Origin: an uncultured bacterium
GTDB lineage: Bacteria > Cyanobacteriota > Vampirovibrionia > Gastranaerophilales > Gastranaerophilaceae
Reading direction: 5' to 3'
Assembly (NCBI GenBank): GCA_949284715.1
Contig: CASDWH010000029.1
Span: forward strand, 1 to 64,000
Length of the DNA stretch: 64,000 nucleotides
Below the pieces are notes generated by a model. The model was not told the DNA's origin, searched no databases, and saw only the letters and a list, made by a program, of their open reading frames with translations. Positions within the stretch are counted from its first letter, which is position 1; each line of letters starts with the position of its first letter. Made by a program: the position numbers and the translations under genes. Positions 16,239 through 24,022 of the stretch are shown one piece after another.

Positions 16239-17150
16239 ATGGATTATATTTTTCCAAGACTGTTAAAAAAAGGTGACAGAATAGGAATACTTGCTCCTTG
16301 TGGAGCTTTAAGAGAGCCTGAACGCATTGATATCGGGATAAAACGTTTGCGGGAAGCCGGATTTGATGTTGTATTGTCTAAACATTTGTTTGATAACCAA
16401 AGATATTTGGCCGGAAATGATAGTATTAGAGCCGAAGAAATAAACAAGTTTTTTGAAGATGACAGAATTAACTGCATAATGTGCGCGCGCGGCGGGTATG
16501 GCGCAATAAGGATTATTGATAAGCTGGATTATGGTATTATAAGACGGAATCCTAAAATTTTTTGCGGGTATTCGGATGTAACAGCTTTGTCTGTGATGAT
16601 GTTAAAAACTGCCGGGCTTGTAACTTTTTCGTCGCCAATGTTATCCGGTGATTTCGGGAGCAAAGAAGTTTCTGAATTTACAATTTCCAGTTTTTTTAAA
16701 ACAGTTTCCGGCGAAGGTTCTTGTTATGATTTACAGGGCGATAGTAATATAGATGTTTCCGGTATTGCATGGGGAGGAAATTTAACAACCATAGCGAGCC
16801 TTTGCGGGATGGATTTTATTCCGGATAAAGGATTTTTATTTATTATAGAGGATATTAATGAGCCGGCGTATAAGATAGACCGAGCATTTGCCCAATTGAG
16901 CGGAATAAAAGAATTTAGAAAGAATATCTGCGGAATTGTCTGCGGCGAGTTTACTAATATAGATAACAGTGAATGGCTTATGGAAGTCCTTGATGAATAT
17001 GCTCAAACGCTAAGAGTCCCGTTATGGCGGGGCTTAAGGCTTGGACATTCAGAAGATAAAATAACTTTTCCTGTGGGAGGGAATTGTAAAATATCTAATA
17101 ATAAAATATTTTTTTACAAAGGGCTTGACGCAGGTTTTTGTTTTAATTAA
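16239..17150 (+). CDS. ldcA: LD-carboxypeptidase (S66 family)
   Basis: 303 residues. S66 peptidases remove the terminal D-Ala from muropeptide tetrapeptides during wall recycling. GDRIGILAPCGA at the start, CARGGYGAIRIIDKLDY, and the nucleophile elbow GYSDVTAL (Ser near residue 108) are S66 signatures; the Glu and His of the triad fit EDINEPAYKIDR and LGHSEDKITFPVG. An upstream ATG at 16227 is possible, but ATG 16239 has GGAGA six bases ahead. No signal peptide, so cytoplasmic. Divergent from dnaX; followed by the tRNA-Val locus. Confidence 0.88.
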   Translation: MDYIFPRLLKKGDRIGILAPCGALREPERIDIGIKRLREAGFDVVLSKHLFDNQRYLAGNDSIRAEEINKFFEDDRINCIMCARGGYGAIRIIDKLDYGIIRRNPKIFCGYSDVTALSVMMLKTAGLVTFSSPMLSGDFGSKEVSEFTISSFFKTVSGEGSCYDLQGDSNIDVSGIAWGGNLTTIASLCGMDFIPDKGFLFIIEDINEPAYKIDRAFAQLSGIKEFRKNICGIVCGEFTNIDNSEWLMEVLDEYAQTLRVPLWRGLRLGHSEDKITFPVGGNCKISNNKIFFYKGLDAGFCFN

Positions 17151-17168
17151 TATAATCAATGTGAAAGC

Positions 17169-17193
17169 GGGCGTTCAGCTCAGTTGCCCAGAG
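17169..17193 (+). pseudogene. Truncated 5' copy of tRNA-Val
   Basis: GGGCGTTCAGCTCAGTTG matches the first 18 bases of the intact tRNA-Val 58 bp downstream with one mismatch, then diverges. No anticodon or T arm follows, so it cannot fold as a tRNA. It lies in the likely leader of the tRNA-Val transcript (TATAAT at 17151-17156). Confidence 0.65.
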
Positions 17194-17226
17194 AGGCGGC
17201 GGTGGCTGATAGTTCCAAGAATATTA

Positions 17227-17299
17227 GGGCGTTTAGCTCAGTTGGTAGAGCGTCTCCCTTACAAGGAGAGGGTCAGAAGTTCGAGTCTTCTAACGCCCA
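17227..17299 (+). tRNA. tRNA-Val (anticodon TAC)
   Basis: 73 nt. GGGCGTT pairs with AACGCCC; discriminator A. Anticodon stem TCTCC/GGAGA encloses CTTACAA, giving TAC. T loop TTCGAGT. CCA not encoded. Confidence 0.96.
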
Positions 17300-17310
17300 T
17301 TTTTTCTTAA

Positions 17311-17333
17311 AAAGAGCCGAAAAGGCTCTTTTA
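17311..17333 (+). terminator. Terminator after tRNA-Val
   Basis: AAGAGCC, loop GAAAA, GGCTCTT, then T run. Confidence 0.75.
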
Positions 17334-17401
17334 TTGTATGTTTACACTGTTTGCGACGAAAAAGAATAAAACCCAAAATTTTTAAAAACAGGCTAAAACC
17401 T

Positions 17402-17620
17402 TTAAGCATCTGGGGTTTCAGAGGTTCGAGTCTCTTTAGATGTTTTTTCTTTAGCTCTAAGTGCCTTAACTAAAGCCTTTCCGGCATATTTCGGAATTTT
17501 TACTCCTTTGATTTTTGCTAAACTCTCAAAAAATTGTTGATAAAGAATTGCAGTTTCTTCTTCTGAATATTCTTTGTCGTCAAATGTGATTATTACGTTT
17601 ACATCTTTTCTAATTTTCAT
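17402..17620 (-). CDS. Small unknown protein
   Basis: 72 residues, not recognised. An excellent Shine-Dalgarno (AAGGAGA) lies six bases before the ATG, which argues for a real gene. The N-terminal half alternates hydrophobic residues (VNVIITFDDKEY), then a helix with the motif ILYQQFFESLAKIKG and a Lys/Glu-rich tail. No membrane segment. It could be a small regulator or antitoxin-like protein, but no partner lies next to it. Confidence 0.6.
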   Translation of the reverse strand: MKIRKDVNVIITFDDKEYSEEETAILYQQFFESLAKIKGVKIPKYAGKALVKALRAKEKTSKETRTSETPDA

Positions 17621-17660
17621 AAAAATCTCCTTTTAAATTTGCATGTTAACTATAAGCGTG

Positions 17661-17698
17661 ATGTCATCCCGAACTTGTTTCGGGATCTTACCGGCTTG
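17661..17698 (+). repeat. Palindromic repeat R1 (CCCGAA..TTCGGG type)
   Basis: ATCCCGAA and TTCGGGAT arms around a short loop, followed by CTTACC. First of four related units around the GIY-YIG gene; its sense is plus. Confidence 0.85.
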
Positions 17699-17704
17699 GC
17701 GTGT

Positions 17705-17710
17705 TATAAT
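17705..17710 (+). promoter_or_regulatory. -10 box of leaderless GIY-YIG transcript
   Basis: TATAAT, six bases, then ATG 17717; it lies just downstream of repeat R1. Confidence 0.55.
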
Positions 17711-17716
17711 TAGTCT

Positions 17717-18007
17717 ATGAGCAAAACTTATGCTGTCTATATACTGACTAATTATTCTCAAAGCACTTTTTATATAGGAGTTACTGGCAACTTACAAAAA
17801 AGAGTTTGGGAGCATAAAAATAAAGTGGCTGAAGGTTTTACAAAAAAATATAATGTTGATAGATTGGTATATTTTGAATTGACTGACTCTGTTGATACGG
17901 CCTTAAATAGGGAAAAGCAATTAAAACGGTGGCATCGGGAGTGGAAGATAAACTTGATTAGGGAAATGAATCCTGAATTTAAAGATTTATCTCTGGATTG
18001 GAAATAA
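17717..18007 (+). CDS. GIY-YIG nuclease domain protein (UPF0213-like)
   Basis: 96 residues, almost entirely one GIY-YIG domain: YAVYILTNYS and YIGVTGNLQKRVWEHK give the paired GIY/YIG strands and the catalytic Arg, KYNVDRLVYFEL and ALNREKQLKRWHREWK follow with the Glu of the metal site. Stand-alone members of this size are common and their role is debated. Here the gene is enclosed by four palindromic repeats (one before, three after), in the way REP-associated transposases are enclosed by REP sequences, so I infer the nuclease may act on or spread these repeats. No Shine-Dalgarno; TATAAT lies six bases upstream. Confidence 0.9.
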   Translation: MSKTYAVYILTNYSQSTFYIGVTGNLQKRVWEHKNKVAEGFTKKYNVDRLVYFELTDSVDTALNREKQLKRWHREWKINLIREMNPEFKDLSLDWK

Positions 18008-18019
18008 AAACTTCAAGTT

Positions 18020-18051
18020 GGTAAGACCCTGAAACAAGTTCAGGGTGACAA
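18020..18051 (-). repeat. Palindromic repeat R2, inverted orientation
   Basis: Reverse orientation relative to R1. The stem here is CCCTGAA/TTCAGGG instead of CCCGAA/TTCGGG, i.e. both arms changed together. Confidence 0.85.
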
Positions 18052-18060
18052 CAATATAAA

Positions 18061-18096
18061 TGTCATCCCGAATTTATTTCGGGATCTTACCAGTTG
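18061..18096 (+). repeat. Palindromic repeat R3
   Basis: Same sense as R1, nearly identical (CCCGAATTTATTTCGGG) with the same CTTACC tail. Confidence 0.85.
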
Positions 18097-18110
18097 GAAA
18101 CAGAAACTTT

Positions 18111-18146
18111 AAGTTGGTTAGATGCTGAAACAAGTTCAGCATGACA
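18111..18146 (-). repeat. Palindromic repeat R4, inverted orientation
   Basis: Inverted like R2, stem GCTGAA/TTCAGC, again with both arms altered in step. It shares the AAGTTGGT flank with R2. Confidence 0.8.
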
Positions 18147-18453
18147 GTTAACTGATTGCTTAAATACAAGATAACGTTCTAAAAGTAAGACTGTATTTGA
18201 CTTTTTGAGTTCTTCAATCAATTTTTTTATGTGTCTCAAAAAGTTCGAACGTCGCCGCTTTACCCCCACCATTTTAAACATGGTATCCACAGACCTTTTA
18301 GGAAAGTGGATATTTTTTTATCAGGCGGTTCGTTTTTTATTCTCACATTTTTGAGAAAAAATATTTTAAAATTTGTATTATTCTGCTTATTGCAATTTGT
18401 TTAAATATATTATAGAATTAGAAATGGATACAAGGTATTAAAAAATTATATAC
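18147..18453. other. 307-bp gap: non-coding, with terminator and long inverted repeat
   Basis: No convincing gene. ACTTTTTGAG and CTCAAAAAGT (about 18199-18244) form a long-range inverted repeat. GTTCGAAC followed by TACCCCCACCA (about 18244-18271) resembles a decayed tRNA 3' end but does not pair as a T arm. A terminator lies at 18284-18320, and the rest is AT-rich leader for the CNNM gene. Confidence 0.5.
18284..18320 (+). terminator. Rho-independent terminator
   Basis: TATCCAC and GTGGATA arms with an inner CCT/AGG pair, followed by seven T. Confidence 0.65.
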
Positions 18454-19806
18454 ATGGACCAGAGTATAGTATTAAATATTTTTGCGATTCTGTTTTTGCT
18501 TTTTGTTAATGCATTTTTTGTGGCAGCAGAGTTTTCACTTGTAAAAGTTAGAAAAACCCGTTTAGAACAGCTTTCTAATGAAGGAAATAAGATTGCCAGA
18601 CTTGCATTAAAGACTCTGGAAGATGTTAATGCAATGCTTGCTGCCGCACAGCTCGGGGTTACGGTTGCCAGTATAGGCTTGGGCTGGGTTGGTGAGGCGA
18701 CGGCTGTAAGATTAATTGAACCTCTTGTTTCTTTTGTCCCTCATATTAATCATACTATTACAGCTCATGCAATTGCCGTGCCGATATCATTTATTCTGGT
18801 AACTATGTTTCACGTTGTGCTTGGCGAACAGCTTCCCAAGTGTATGTCAATACAGTATCCTGAAAAAATTGCACTTGCTGTTACAAAGCCAATGCATATA
18901 GTAATGGTTGTTTTTAAGCCTTTTGTTTGGATATTAACGGTATCAGGGAATTCTATTTTAAAACTTTTTCATGTTTGTGATACTTCATCAACGCAGCTTG
19001 CGCATACAACGCAAGAGCTTGATTTAATTGTTGATGCAAGTCTTGATCAAGGCGTTTTAAATGAAACAGAGGCTGAATTTATACATAATATGTTTAAATT
19101 TTCTGATTTGACTGCAAAACAGGTAATGATTCCAAGAACCGATATTGTTTGTTTACCATATGACATATCATTTGATGAACTAAAAAAAATAATGTTTGAG
19201 AGTCAATACACAAGATATCCTGTATATAAAGATTCAATGGATAAAATTATAGGTTTTATACATGTTAAGGACATATATTCATTATCTGTTTCCGGCAAGC
19301 CTTATTCAATAGATAATCTTTTAAGACCGATATTACTGGTTCCTGAAACCATGACTCTGGATAACCTTATAATTGAATTCAGAAAACGCAGGGCGCAGCT
19401 TGCTATTGTTGTTGATGAATTTGGCGGAACCTCCGGTATTATAACTCTTGAGGATGTATTAGAAGAAATTATTGGCGAAGTTCAGGATGAGTTTGATGAA
19501 GAAGAGCTTAATATCAAACAAATTGGAGAGAATAAATACGTAGCCAATGGTATGATGCGGACTGATGAAATTGCAGAATTTTTTGAATTAGATGAAGATA
19601 AGTTTGATGAAGAAGATATAGAAACAATAGCCGGATTAGTGGTAAAATTTTTGGGTCGGATTGCTGTTGTCGGGGATGAGGTTGAGTTTAACGGATTAAA
19701 GTTCAAAGTTAGTGAAGTTGATGGTGCAAGAATAACAAAACTCGTTATAGAAAAACTTCCGCCTAAAGAAGAGGAAGATACCGAGCAGGCTCAAACCGCT
19801 GAATAA
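18454..19806 (+). CDS. CNNM/CBS/CorC_HlyC-domain transporter
   Basis: 450 residues in the usual order: CNNM (DUF21) membrane domain at about residues 5-190 with four hydrophobic segments, a CBS pair at about 215-335 (FKFSDLTAKQVMIPRTDI..., then FRKRRAQLAIVVDEFGGTSGIITLEDVLEEIIGE), and a CorC_HlyC domain to about residue 430. The family includes Mg2+/Co2+ efflux proteins; 'hemolysin' names are historical. Located in the cytoplasmic membrane. Only a weak AAGG lies upstream. It ends five bases from the convergent dGTPase gene. Confidence 0.9.
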   Translation: MDQSIVLNIFAILFLLFVNAFFVAAEFSLVKVRKTRLEQLSNEGNKIARLALKTLEDVNAMLAAAQLGVTVASIGLGWVGEATAVRLIEPLVSFVPHINHTITAHAIAVPISFILVTMFHVVLGEQLPKCMSIQYPEKIALAVTKPMHIVMVVFKPFVWILTVSGNSILKLFHVCDTSSTQLAHTTQELDLIVDASLDQGVLNETEAEFIHNMFKFSDLTAKQVMIPRTDIVCLPYDISFDELKKIMFESQYTRYPVYKDSMDKIIGFIHVKDIYSLSVSGKPYSIDNLLRPILLVPETMTLDNLIIEFRKRRAQLAIVVDEFGGTSGIITLEDVLEEIIGEVQDEFDEEELNIKQIGENKYVANGMMRTDEIAEFFELDEDKFDEEDIETIAGLVVKFLGRIAVVGDEVEFNGLKFKVSEVDGARITKLVIEKLPPKEEEDTEQAQTAE

Positions 19807-19811
19807 ATTTA

Positions 19812-20843
19812 TTATTTGGTTTGCAGCATTTTTATAAAGGTATCATCGTGTGCCGGATTGAACAGGGGTTTAGGAATAAAAATTTCTTTAAACCTTTCTA
19901 TTGCGTATTGATCTGTCATTCCGGAAATATAGTCAACAACAATACGTTCTATATTTTGCTGCGGGCAATAATCTTTAGCTGTATTGCAGTAGTATTCAAA
20001 TAGTTCTTCAATAATTCTGCTGGCTTTAGATTCTTCTGTTTTAGCTGGAGAGTCGATATAGATATTATCAAACATCCAGGTTCTTAGTTTGGTAACGTAG
20101 TGCCACCCTTCTTCGCTCATTGTAACTTTGGGTTGATTCATGGATGAATTAATTACATCCATAATCATTTTGCCCAGACGTTTTGAGCGGTTTGAGGAGA
20201 AGTACTTTATACAATCTTGCGGCAAATCTTCTTCCGATATAATACTTGCCCTTACTGAATCTTCAATATCATGATTAATATATGCAATTTTGTCAGCAAA
20301 TTGAACAACCTGTGCTTCCGGTGTTTTAGGCGACAGCCCCCAGGAGTGTGTTAAAATCCCTTCAACGGTTTCTCTGCAAAGATTCATATTTTCGAGGATT
20401 TCGACTACTCTAACACTTTGAACATTGTGGTCGAAACCGCCCTTAACAAGCCGGTCTAAAACTTTTTCTCCACAGTGTCCGAATGGTGTATGCCCCAAAT
20501 CGTGTCCTAAAGAAATTGCTTCTGTTAAATCTTCGTTTAGGTTCAATGCTCTTGAAATAGTTCTGGCTATTTGCGCTACTTCTAGCGTGTGAGTTAGGCG
20601 TGTTCTAAAATGATCATTAAATGGTGCTAAGAATACCTGTGTTTTATGTTTCAACCTTCTAAAAGCCTTGGAATGCAGAATTCTGTCCCTGTCGCGCTGG
20701 AATTCTGTTCTAATCGGGTAAGGTGTTTCAAGCGGTGACTTTCTGCCTTTAGTAAAACGGCTTTTAGTTGCATACGGGCTGAGAGTATCTATTTCTTTTT
20801 GCTCTAACCGGTATTTTATACTATTAATATCTTCCATAGTCAT
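19812..20843 (-). CDS. dgt: dGTP triphosphohydrolase-like HD protein
   Basis: 343 residues from ATG 20843. HD-domain phosphohydrolase that cleaves dNTPs to the nucleoside and triphosphate: RDRDRILHSKAFRRLKHKTQVF, TRLTHTLEVAQIART (first His), LGHDLGHTPFGHCGE (HD motif), and a later DKIAYINHDIED (Asp ligand) are diagnostic of the dGTPase family. The start lies six bases after a TATAAT box without Shine-Dalgarno. The longer frame to 20861 would begin inside that box. Single gene. Confidence 0.92.
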   Translation of the reverse strand: MTMEDINSIKYRLEQKEIDTLSPYATKSRFTKGRKSPLETPYPIRTEFQRDRDRILHSKAFRRLKHKTQVFLAPFNDHFRTRLTHTLEVAQIARTISRALNLNEDLTEAISLGHDLGHTPFGHCGEKVLDRLVKGGFDHNVQSVRVVEILENMNLCRETVEGILTHSWGLSPKTPEAQVVQFADKIAYINHDIEDSVRASIISEEDLPQDCIKYFSSNRSKRLGKMIMDVINSSMNQPKVTMSEEGWHYVTKLRTWMFDNIYIDSPAKTEESKASRIIEELFEYYCNTAKDYCPQQNIERIVVDYISGMTDQYAIERFKEIFIPKPLFNPAHDDTFIKMLQTK

Positions 20844-20849
20844 ACAGGT

Positions 20850-20855
20850 ATTATA
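20850..20855 (-). promoter_or_regulatory. -10 box of leaderless dgt transcript
   Basis: TATAAT on the minus strand, six bases, then ATG 20843. Confidence 0.6.
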
Positions 20856-21000
20856 TCTCAAACTAAATACTAAATGTAATATATATGTATGATTTTTAAC
20901 CTGTAATCAATAAAAACAGGGCTTATACTGGAAATTTTAAAAAAAAATGGTATAATACATGATAAGAGACATAATCATCAATCAACGAAAGGGTCTTTAT

Positions 21001-22050
21001 ATGTCAAAAAACACTGCAGATATGGATTTTGAAGCTTTACTCGGGAAATACGATTATATTTTTAAAAAAGGTGATATAGTAAAAGGAACAGTATATGGTT
21101 ATGACAATACCGGTGTAAGTGTTGATATCGGGGCAAAAAATATGGCTGTTGTACCATTATACGAAATAGGCACCCAAAAAGGAGTTACTCCTGAAGAAGT
21201 GTTGAAGAAGGGTGAGGAATATGAGTTTTTAATCACTCAGGATGCGGATGATGATGGAAAATTTACTTTGTCATACAAACGAGTCCATATGGCATATATA
21301 TGGCTGGAACTAGAGAAGGCAAAACAAAATGATGAAACTATAGCTGCACCTGTTATTCAAATTGTAAAAGGCGGTGTTATTGTTGATATCAGCGGATTGC
21401 AAGGATTTGTGCCTCAAGGGCAGATTTATACAGGAAATCCTGCTGTTAAAGTTGGTGATAAATTAGAACTTAAACTGCTTACAGTTGATAAAAAACAAAA
21501 TAATCTTATTTTATCTAATAAAAAGGTTTATGAATCTTCGATTGAAGAGAATCGCAAGAACGTTTTGGCGCAGGTAGAAGTTGGTCAGATTGTAAAAGGT
21601 GAAGTAGTAAGACTTACTGATTTTGGTGTGTTTGTTAATGTGGGCGGGCTTGATTGCTTGCTGCCGTTATCCCAATTATCCTGGAAATGGGTTGAACATC
21701 CTTCTGATTTACTTTCTGTCGGTCAGATTATTGATGCAGAGATTATTGATATTGATACAAAGAAAAACCGAATAAGTTTAAGCCTTAAGAATCTGGAACC
21801 GGATCCCTGGGAAAATGCTGCACAGGAATTTCAGGAAGGCATGGCAACGGAAGGTCTTATCACCAGAATAAAGAATTTCGGTGCATTTGTAGAAGTTAAA
21901 AAGGGTGTTGAAGCGCTTTTACCGCAAAATTGCCTGGAGGCTTATCAGAAAAAAATTGGTAAAGAATTAAAAGCCGGTGATAGTATCAGGGTTAAAATTA
22001 TTAAATTTAACTCCAAGGACAGACGTATATCACTTGATTTGGCTGATTAA
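21001..22050 (+). CDS. rpsA: Ribosomal protein bS1-like, S1-domain protein
   Basis: 349 residues with four S1/OB RNA-binding repeats (about residues 18-90, 105-175, 190-260 and 275-349). Repeat starts are easy to see: KGDIVKGTVYGYDNTGVSVD, GQIVKGEVVRLTDFGVFVNV, ATEGLITRIKNFGAFVEVKK. Shorter than the six-domain E. coli S1 and closer to the three- or four-domain forms of cyanobacteria and Gram-positives. Start ATG 21001 has GAAAGGG upstream; a longer frame from 20959 would begin within a few bases of the TATAAT promoter (20951-20956). It ends at a long bidirectional terminator. Confidence 0.85.
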   Translation: MSKNTADMDFEALLGKYDYIFKKGDIVKGTVYGYDNTGVSVDIGAKNMAVVPLYEIGTQKGVTPEEVLKKGEEYEFLITQDADDDGKFTLSYKRVHMAYIWLELEKAKQNDETIAAPVIQIVKGGVIVDISGLQGFVPQGQIYTGNPAVKVGDKLELKLLTVDKKQNNLILSNKKVYESSIEENRKNVLAQVEVGQIVKGEVVRLTDFGVFVNVGGLDCLLPLSQLSWKWVEHPSDLLSVGQIIDAEIIDIDTKKNRISLSLKNLEPDPWENAAQEFQEGMATEGLITRIKNFGAFVEVKKGVEALLPQNCLEAYQKKIGKELKAGDSIRVKIIKFNSKDRRISLDLAD

Positions 22051-22061
22051 TGAACTTATTA

Positions 22062-22104
22062 TACAAAAGAAGAACCCCCGCTGGCGGGAGTTCTTGTTTT
22101 GTAT
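22062..22104. terminator. Long hairpin terminator after S1 gene
   Basis: TACAAAAGAAGAAC...CCCG with CGGG...GTTCTTGTTTTGTA, a near-complete palindrome with T-rich 3' arm. Confidence 0.75.
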
Positions 22105-22113
22105 AAACTATAA

Positions 22114-22140
22114 GAGTTTGCGGAAAAAATTTCCGCAGTC
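22114..22140. repeat. Dispersed palindromic repeat copy 2
   Basis: Begins GAGTTTGCGGAAAAA like 10435-10468; TGCGGAAA pairs with TTTCCGCA, the outer arm is partly decayed. Confidence 0.65.
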
Positions 22141-22247
22141 CTCATAATGTAAATTTTTGTAAAAAGATTTTCAAAAAAGGTCAATTAATATTTTCACTCT
22201 TCTTTAACATAGTATAATAGAATGAAAGTTAAGTGAATGAGGTTAGT

Positions 22248-22544
22248 ATGTTTGAAAACCTGAAAATTAAAGAACAACTCCAGAAACTGTCACCGAAGTT
22301 TGCCTGGTTAAAATTTATAAAGGGGCAGCGCTTAACTGATAAAGATTTTCTTGAATCTCTTAAAAGCGAAGAGATTAAAACAATATCTGACGAACAACGG
22401 CTGGAAGCGATGGTCAGACAACAACTGAAAGAAGAGTTTCCAAATATTGAGAAAACCTCTTCTTATGAATTACTCGTTGATGCAGTGATTCATAATATTA
22501 AATCAAAACAGCTTCAAGCCATGGATGATGCCGAAAAAGAATAG
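22248..22544 (+). CDS. Small unknown helical protein
   Basis: 98 residues, not recognised. Start ATG 22248 has GAGG five bases upstream (a GTG at 22233 is in frame but lacks one); a TATAAT box lies about 35 bases before. Highly charged and predicted all-helical, no membrane segment or metal motif. The sequence PNIEKTSSYELLVDAVIHNIKSKQ near the end may be a coiled coil. Followed by two tandem hairpins. Confidence 0.55.
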   Translation: MFENLKIKEQLQKLSPKFAWLKFIKGQRLTDKDFLESLKSEEIKTISDEQRLEAMVRQQLKEEFPNIEKTSSYELLVDAVIHNIKSKQLQAMDDAEKE

Positions 22545-22568
22545 AGATTGATTTAAAAAGGGCATCCG

Positions 22569-22613
22569 GCGGATAGTAAATATCCGTAAATTAAAGGGGC
22601 ATATCTGCCCCTT
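22569..22613 (+). terminator. Two tandem hairpins between converging genes
   Basis: CGGATA/TATCCG (22570-22586) then AAGGGGCA/TGCCCCTT (22594-22613); T-rich sequence follows but is not a clean T run. Probably serves both converging genes. Confidence 0.5.
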
Positions 22614-22614
22614 A

Positions 22615-23475
22615 TTATGTATTTCCATTTATTGCAAAATAGACTTCTTTGAGGCGTTTTTTACTTATGTGTGTATACAATTGCGTGGTGGATACATCGC
22701 TGTGTCCTAAGAGTTCCTGTACAATTCTTAAGTCTGCCCCGTTTTCAATAAGATGAGTGGCAAAAGTGTGTCTAAGCGTGTGCGGACTTATGTGTTTGTG
22801 GATTTTTTCACCCTGCTTTCGTATAAATTTATATACATCCTGTCTTGTTAATTCGTGTCCCGTATCAGAGATAAGTAATCTTTTTGTCTGAAGATTAAAT
22901 TTGGAAATAAGCAGTTCTCTATATGGTAAGTAATCTTCTATTATTGATTTTGCAGTTTCTCCTATCGGGACAATTCTTTCTTTAGAACCTTTGCCAAAAC
23001 ATCTTATGTATTTTGAGTGTATATCTATATCCGTAAGTTTTAGATTAATGAGTTCAGAAACCCGGAATCCGCAGCTGTATAGCAGCTCCATAATTAAATG
23101 TTCGGTTATATTTAAATCTTCTTTTAAAAGTGTTTCAATCTCAGTGAGGTTCAATACTTTTGGAAGTTTTTTCGGCAGTTTGGGCTGTTCAATAGCAAGT
23201 GCAGGGTTTGTTTCAGTAAGTCCTGTTGCGTATGCCCATTTGAAAAACCCTCTTAATGATGCAATTTTTCTGATAATACTGGTGATTGTATAATGATTTT
23301 CTTTCAAATCTCTGATATACCTGTTAACCTGCTGTCTGGTTATGGTATTTATATTGTTCGGGTTTGTAAGTTCTAAAAAACTTGTCAAATCGCGCCTGTA
23401 TGCATCAATACTGTTGATTGAGAGTCCTTTTTCCAATTCAAGATATTCGAGATACATTGATATTGCTTGAAGCAT
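22615..23475 (-). CDS. xerD: Site-specific tyrosine recombinase XerD
   Basis: 286 residues from ATG 23475. N-terminal SAM-like core-binding domain (MYLEYLELEKGLSINSIDAYRRDL) and C-terminal catalytic domain with Arg in CGFRVSELINLKL, HTLRHTFATHLIENGADLR (H-x2-R), GHSDVSTTQLYTHIS (His and nucleophile Tyr). Size and sequence fit XerC/XerD, which resolves chromosome dimers at dif with FtsK; only one is seen here. No mobile-element genes are next to it, so a housekeeping role is likely. Start lies six bases after TATAAT. Confidence 0.9.
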   Translation of the reverse strand: MLQAISMYLEYLELEKGLSINSIDAYRRDLTSFLELTNPNNINTITRQQVNRYIRDLKENHYTITSIIRKIASLRGFFKWAYATGLTETNPALAIEQPKLPKKLPKVLNLTEIETLLKEDLNITEHLIMELLYSCGFRVSELINLKLTDIDIHSKYIRCFGKGSKERIVPIGETAKSIIEDYLPYRELLISKFNLQTKRLLISDTGHELTRQDVYKFIRKQGEKIHKHISPHTLRHTFATHLIENGADLRIVQELLGHSDVSTTQLYTHISKKRLKEVYFAINGNT

Positions 23476-23481
23476 AAAACA

Positions 23482-23487
23482 ATTATA
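23482..23487 (-). promoter_or_regulatory. -10 box of leaderless xerD transcript
   Basis: TATAAT on the minus strand, six bases, then ATG 23475. Confidence 0.55.
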
Positions 23488-23513
23488 CAATATTTTTCGC
23501 TTTTAGGCAGAGA

Positions 23514-24011
23514 TTAATGGGGCTGGTTTTTCATCATTCGTTTTTTATGGATAATTTGTTTGCGTTCTTCGCGCATTTTATTAAATTCATCAAGCTGCTC
23601 CGGTGTTAATATTTGCATAAAGTCGCGTTCATTTTGGATAATTATATTATGAAGCTCCTGGCGTATAGTTTTAATTTCGTTGTTAAGAGCCTGGATTTCT
23701 TTATCATTACCATCACTGTTTTCCAGTTGGTTTCTTTGTTGCTGCTTTTGAATAAGCTCTGTCATAAGCGGTTTCATTTTTTCCTGTGATGCGGCTCTGA
23801 GTTCTCCTGCCTGTTGTTTTTGTTCTTCTGTTAATTTAAGTCTTTCATTTAACTCATTTTTATGTTTTTTCATTTTAAGCTGCTTGACCGGTTTTGAGAT
23901 TTCGGATTTGCTTGCAGACGGCAGTATTTTATGTACTGTTTCCTGAGCGGCAGTTGCTGTCTGAGTTAATACTGCAATTGATAAAATGAATGTTAGAAAA
24001 TATTTGTTCAT
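23514..24011 (-). CDS. Spy/CpxP-like periplasmic protein (LTxxQ motifs)
   Basis: 165 residues with a Sec signal peptide (residues 1-21, ending ATAAQ). LKLTEEQKQQAGELR and ILTPEQLDEFNKMREER are the paired LTxxQ motifs of the Spy/CpxP/zinc-resistance family of periplasmic chaperones or sensors. The rest is a long basic helix. It is third in a minus-strand cassette after an anti-sigma factor and an ECF sigma factor, so by analogy with CpxP and CnrX it probably senses or buffers envelope stress and is part of the regulon. Confidence 0.75.
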   Translation of the reverse strand: MNKYFLTFILSIAVLTQTATAAQETVHKILPSASKSEISKPVKQLKMKKHKNELNERLKLTEEQKQQAGELRAASQEKMKPLMTELIQKQQQRNQLENSDGNDKEIQALNNEIKTIRQELHNIIIQNERDFMQILTPEQLDEFNKMREERKQIIHKKRMMKNQPH

Positions 24012-24022
24012 TTTGTGCCTCC

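Noticed and set aside
17661-18146. CRISPR-like array
   Set aside because: Only four repeats, in alternating orientation, with irregular spacing and a gene between them; no cas genes in the window.
18244-18271. Possible tRNA 3' end or tmRNA end (GTTCGAAC then CCCCCACCA)
   Set aside because: The T loop matches but the base after it is G, so the G53-C61 pair and the T stem cannot form, and no matching acceptor 5' strand is found upstream. At best an old remnant.
18087-18290. Minus-strand frame of 67 codons over repeats R3 and R4
   Set aside because: Its C-terminal part (CHAELVSAS) is the usual translation of these palindromic repeats, often mis-annotated as protein.
22615-23475. Mobile-element integrase
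   Set aside because: Sequence and length fit housekeeping XerD, and no phage, plasmid or attachment-site features lie next to it.
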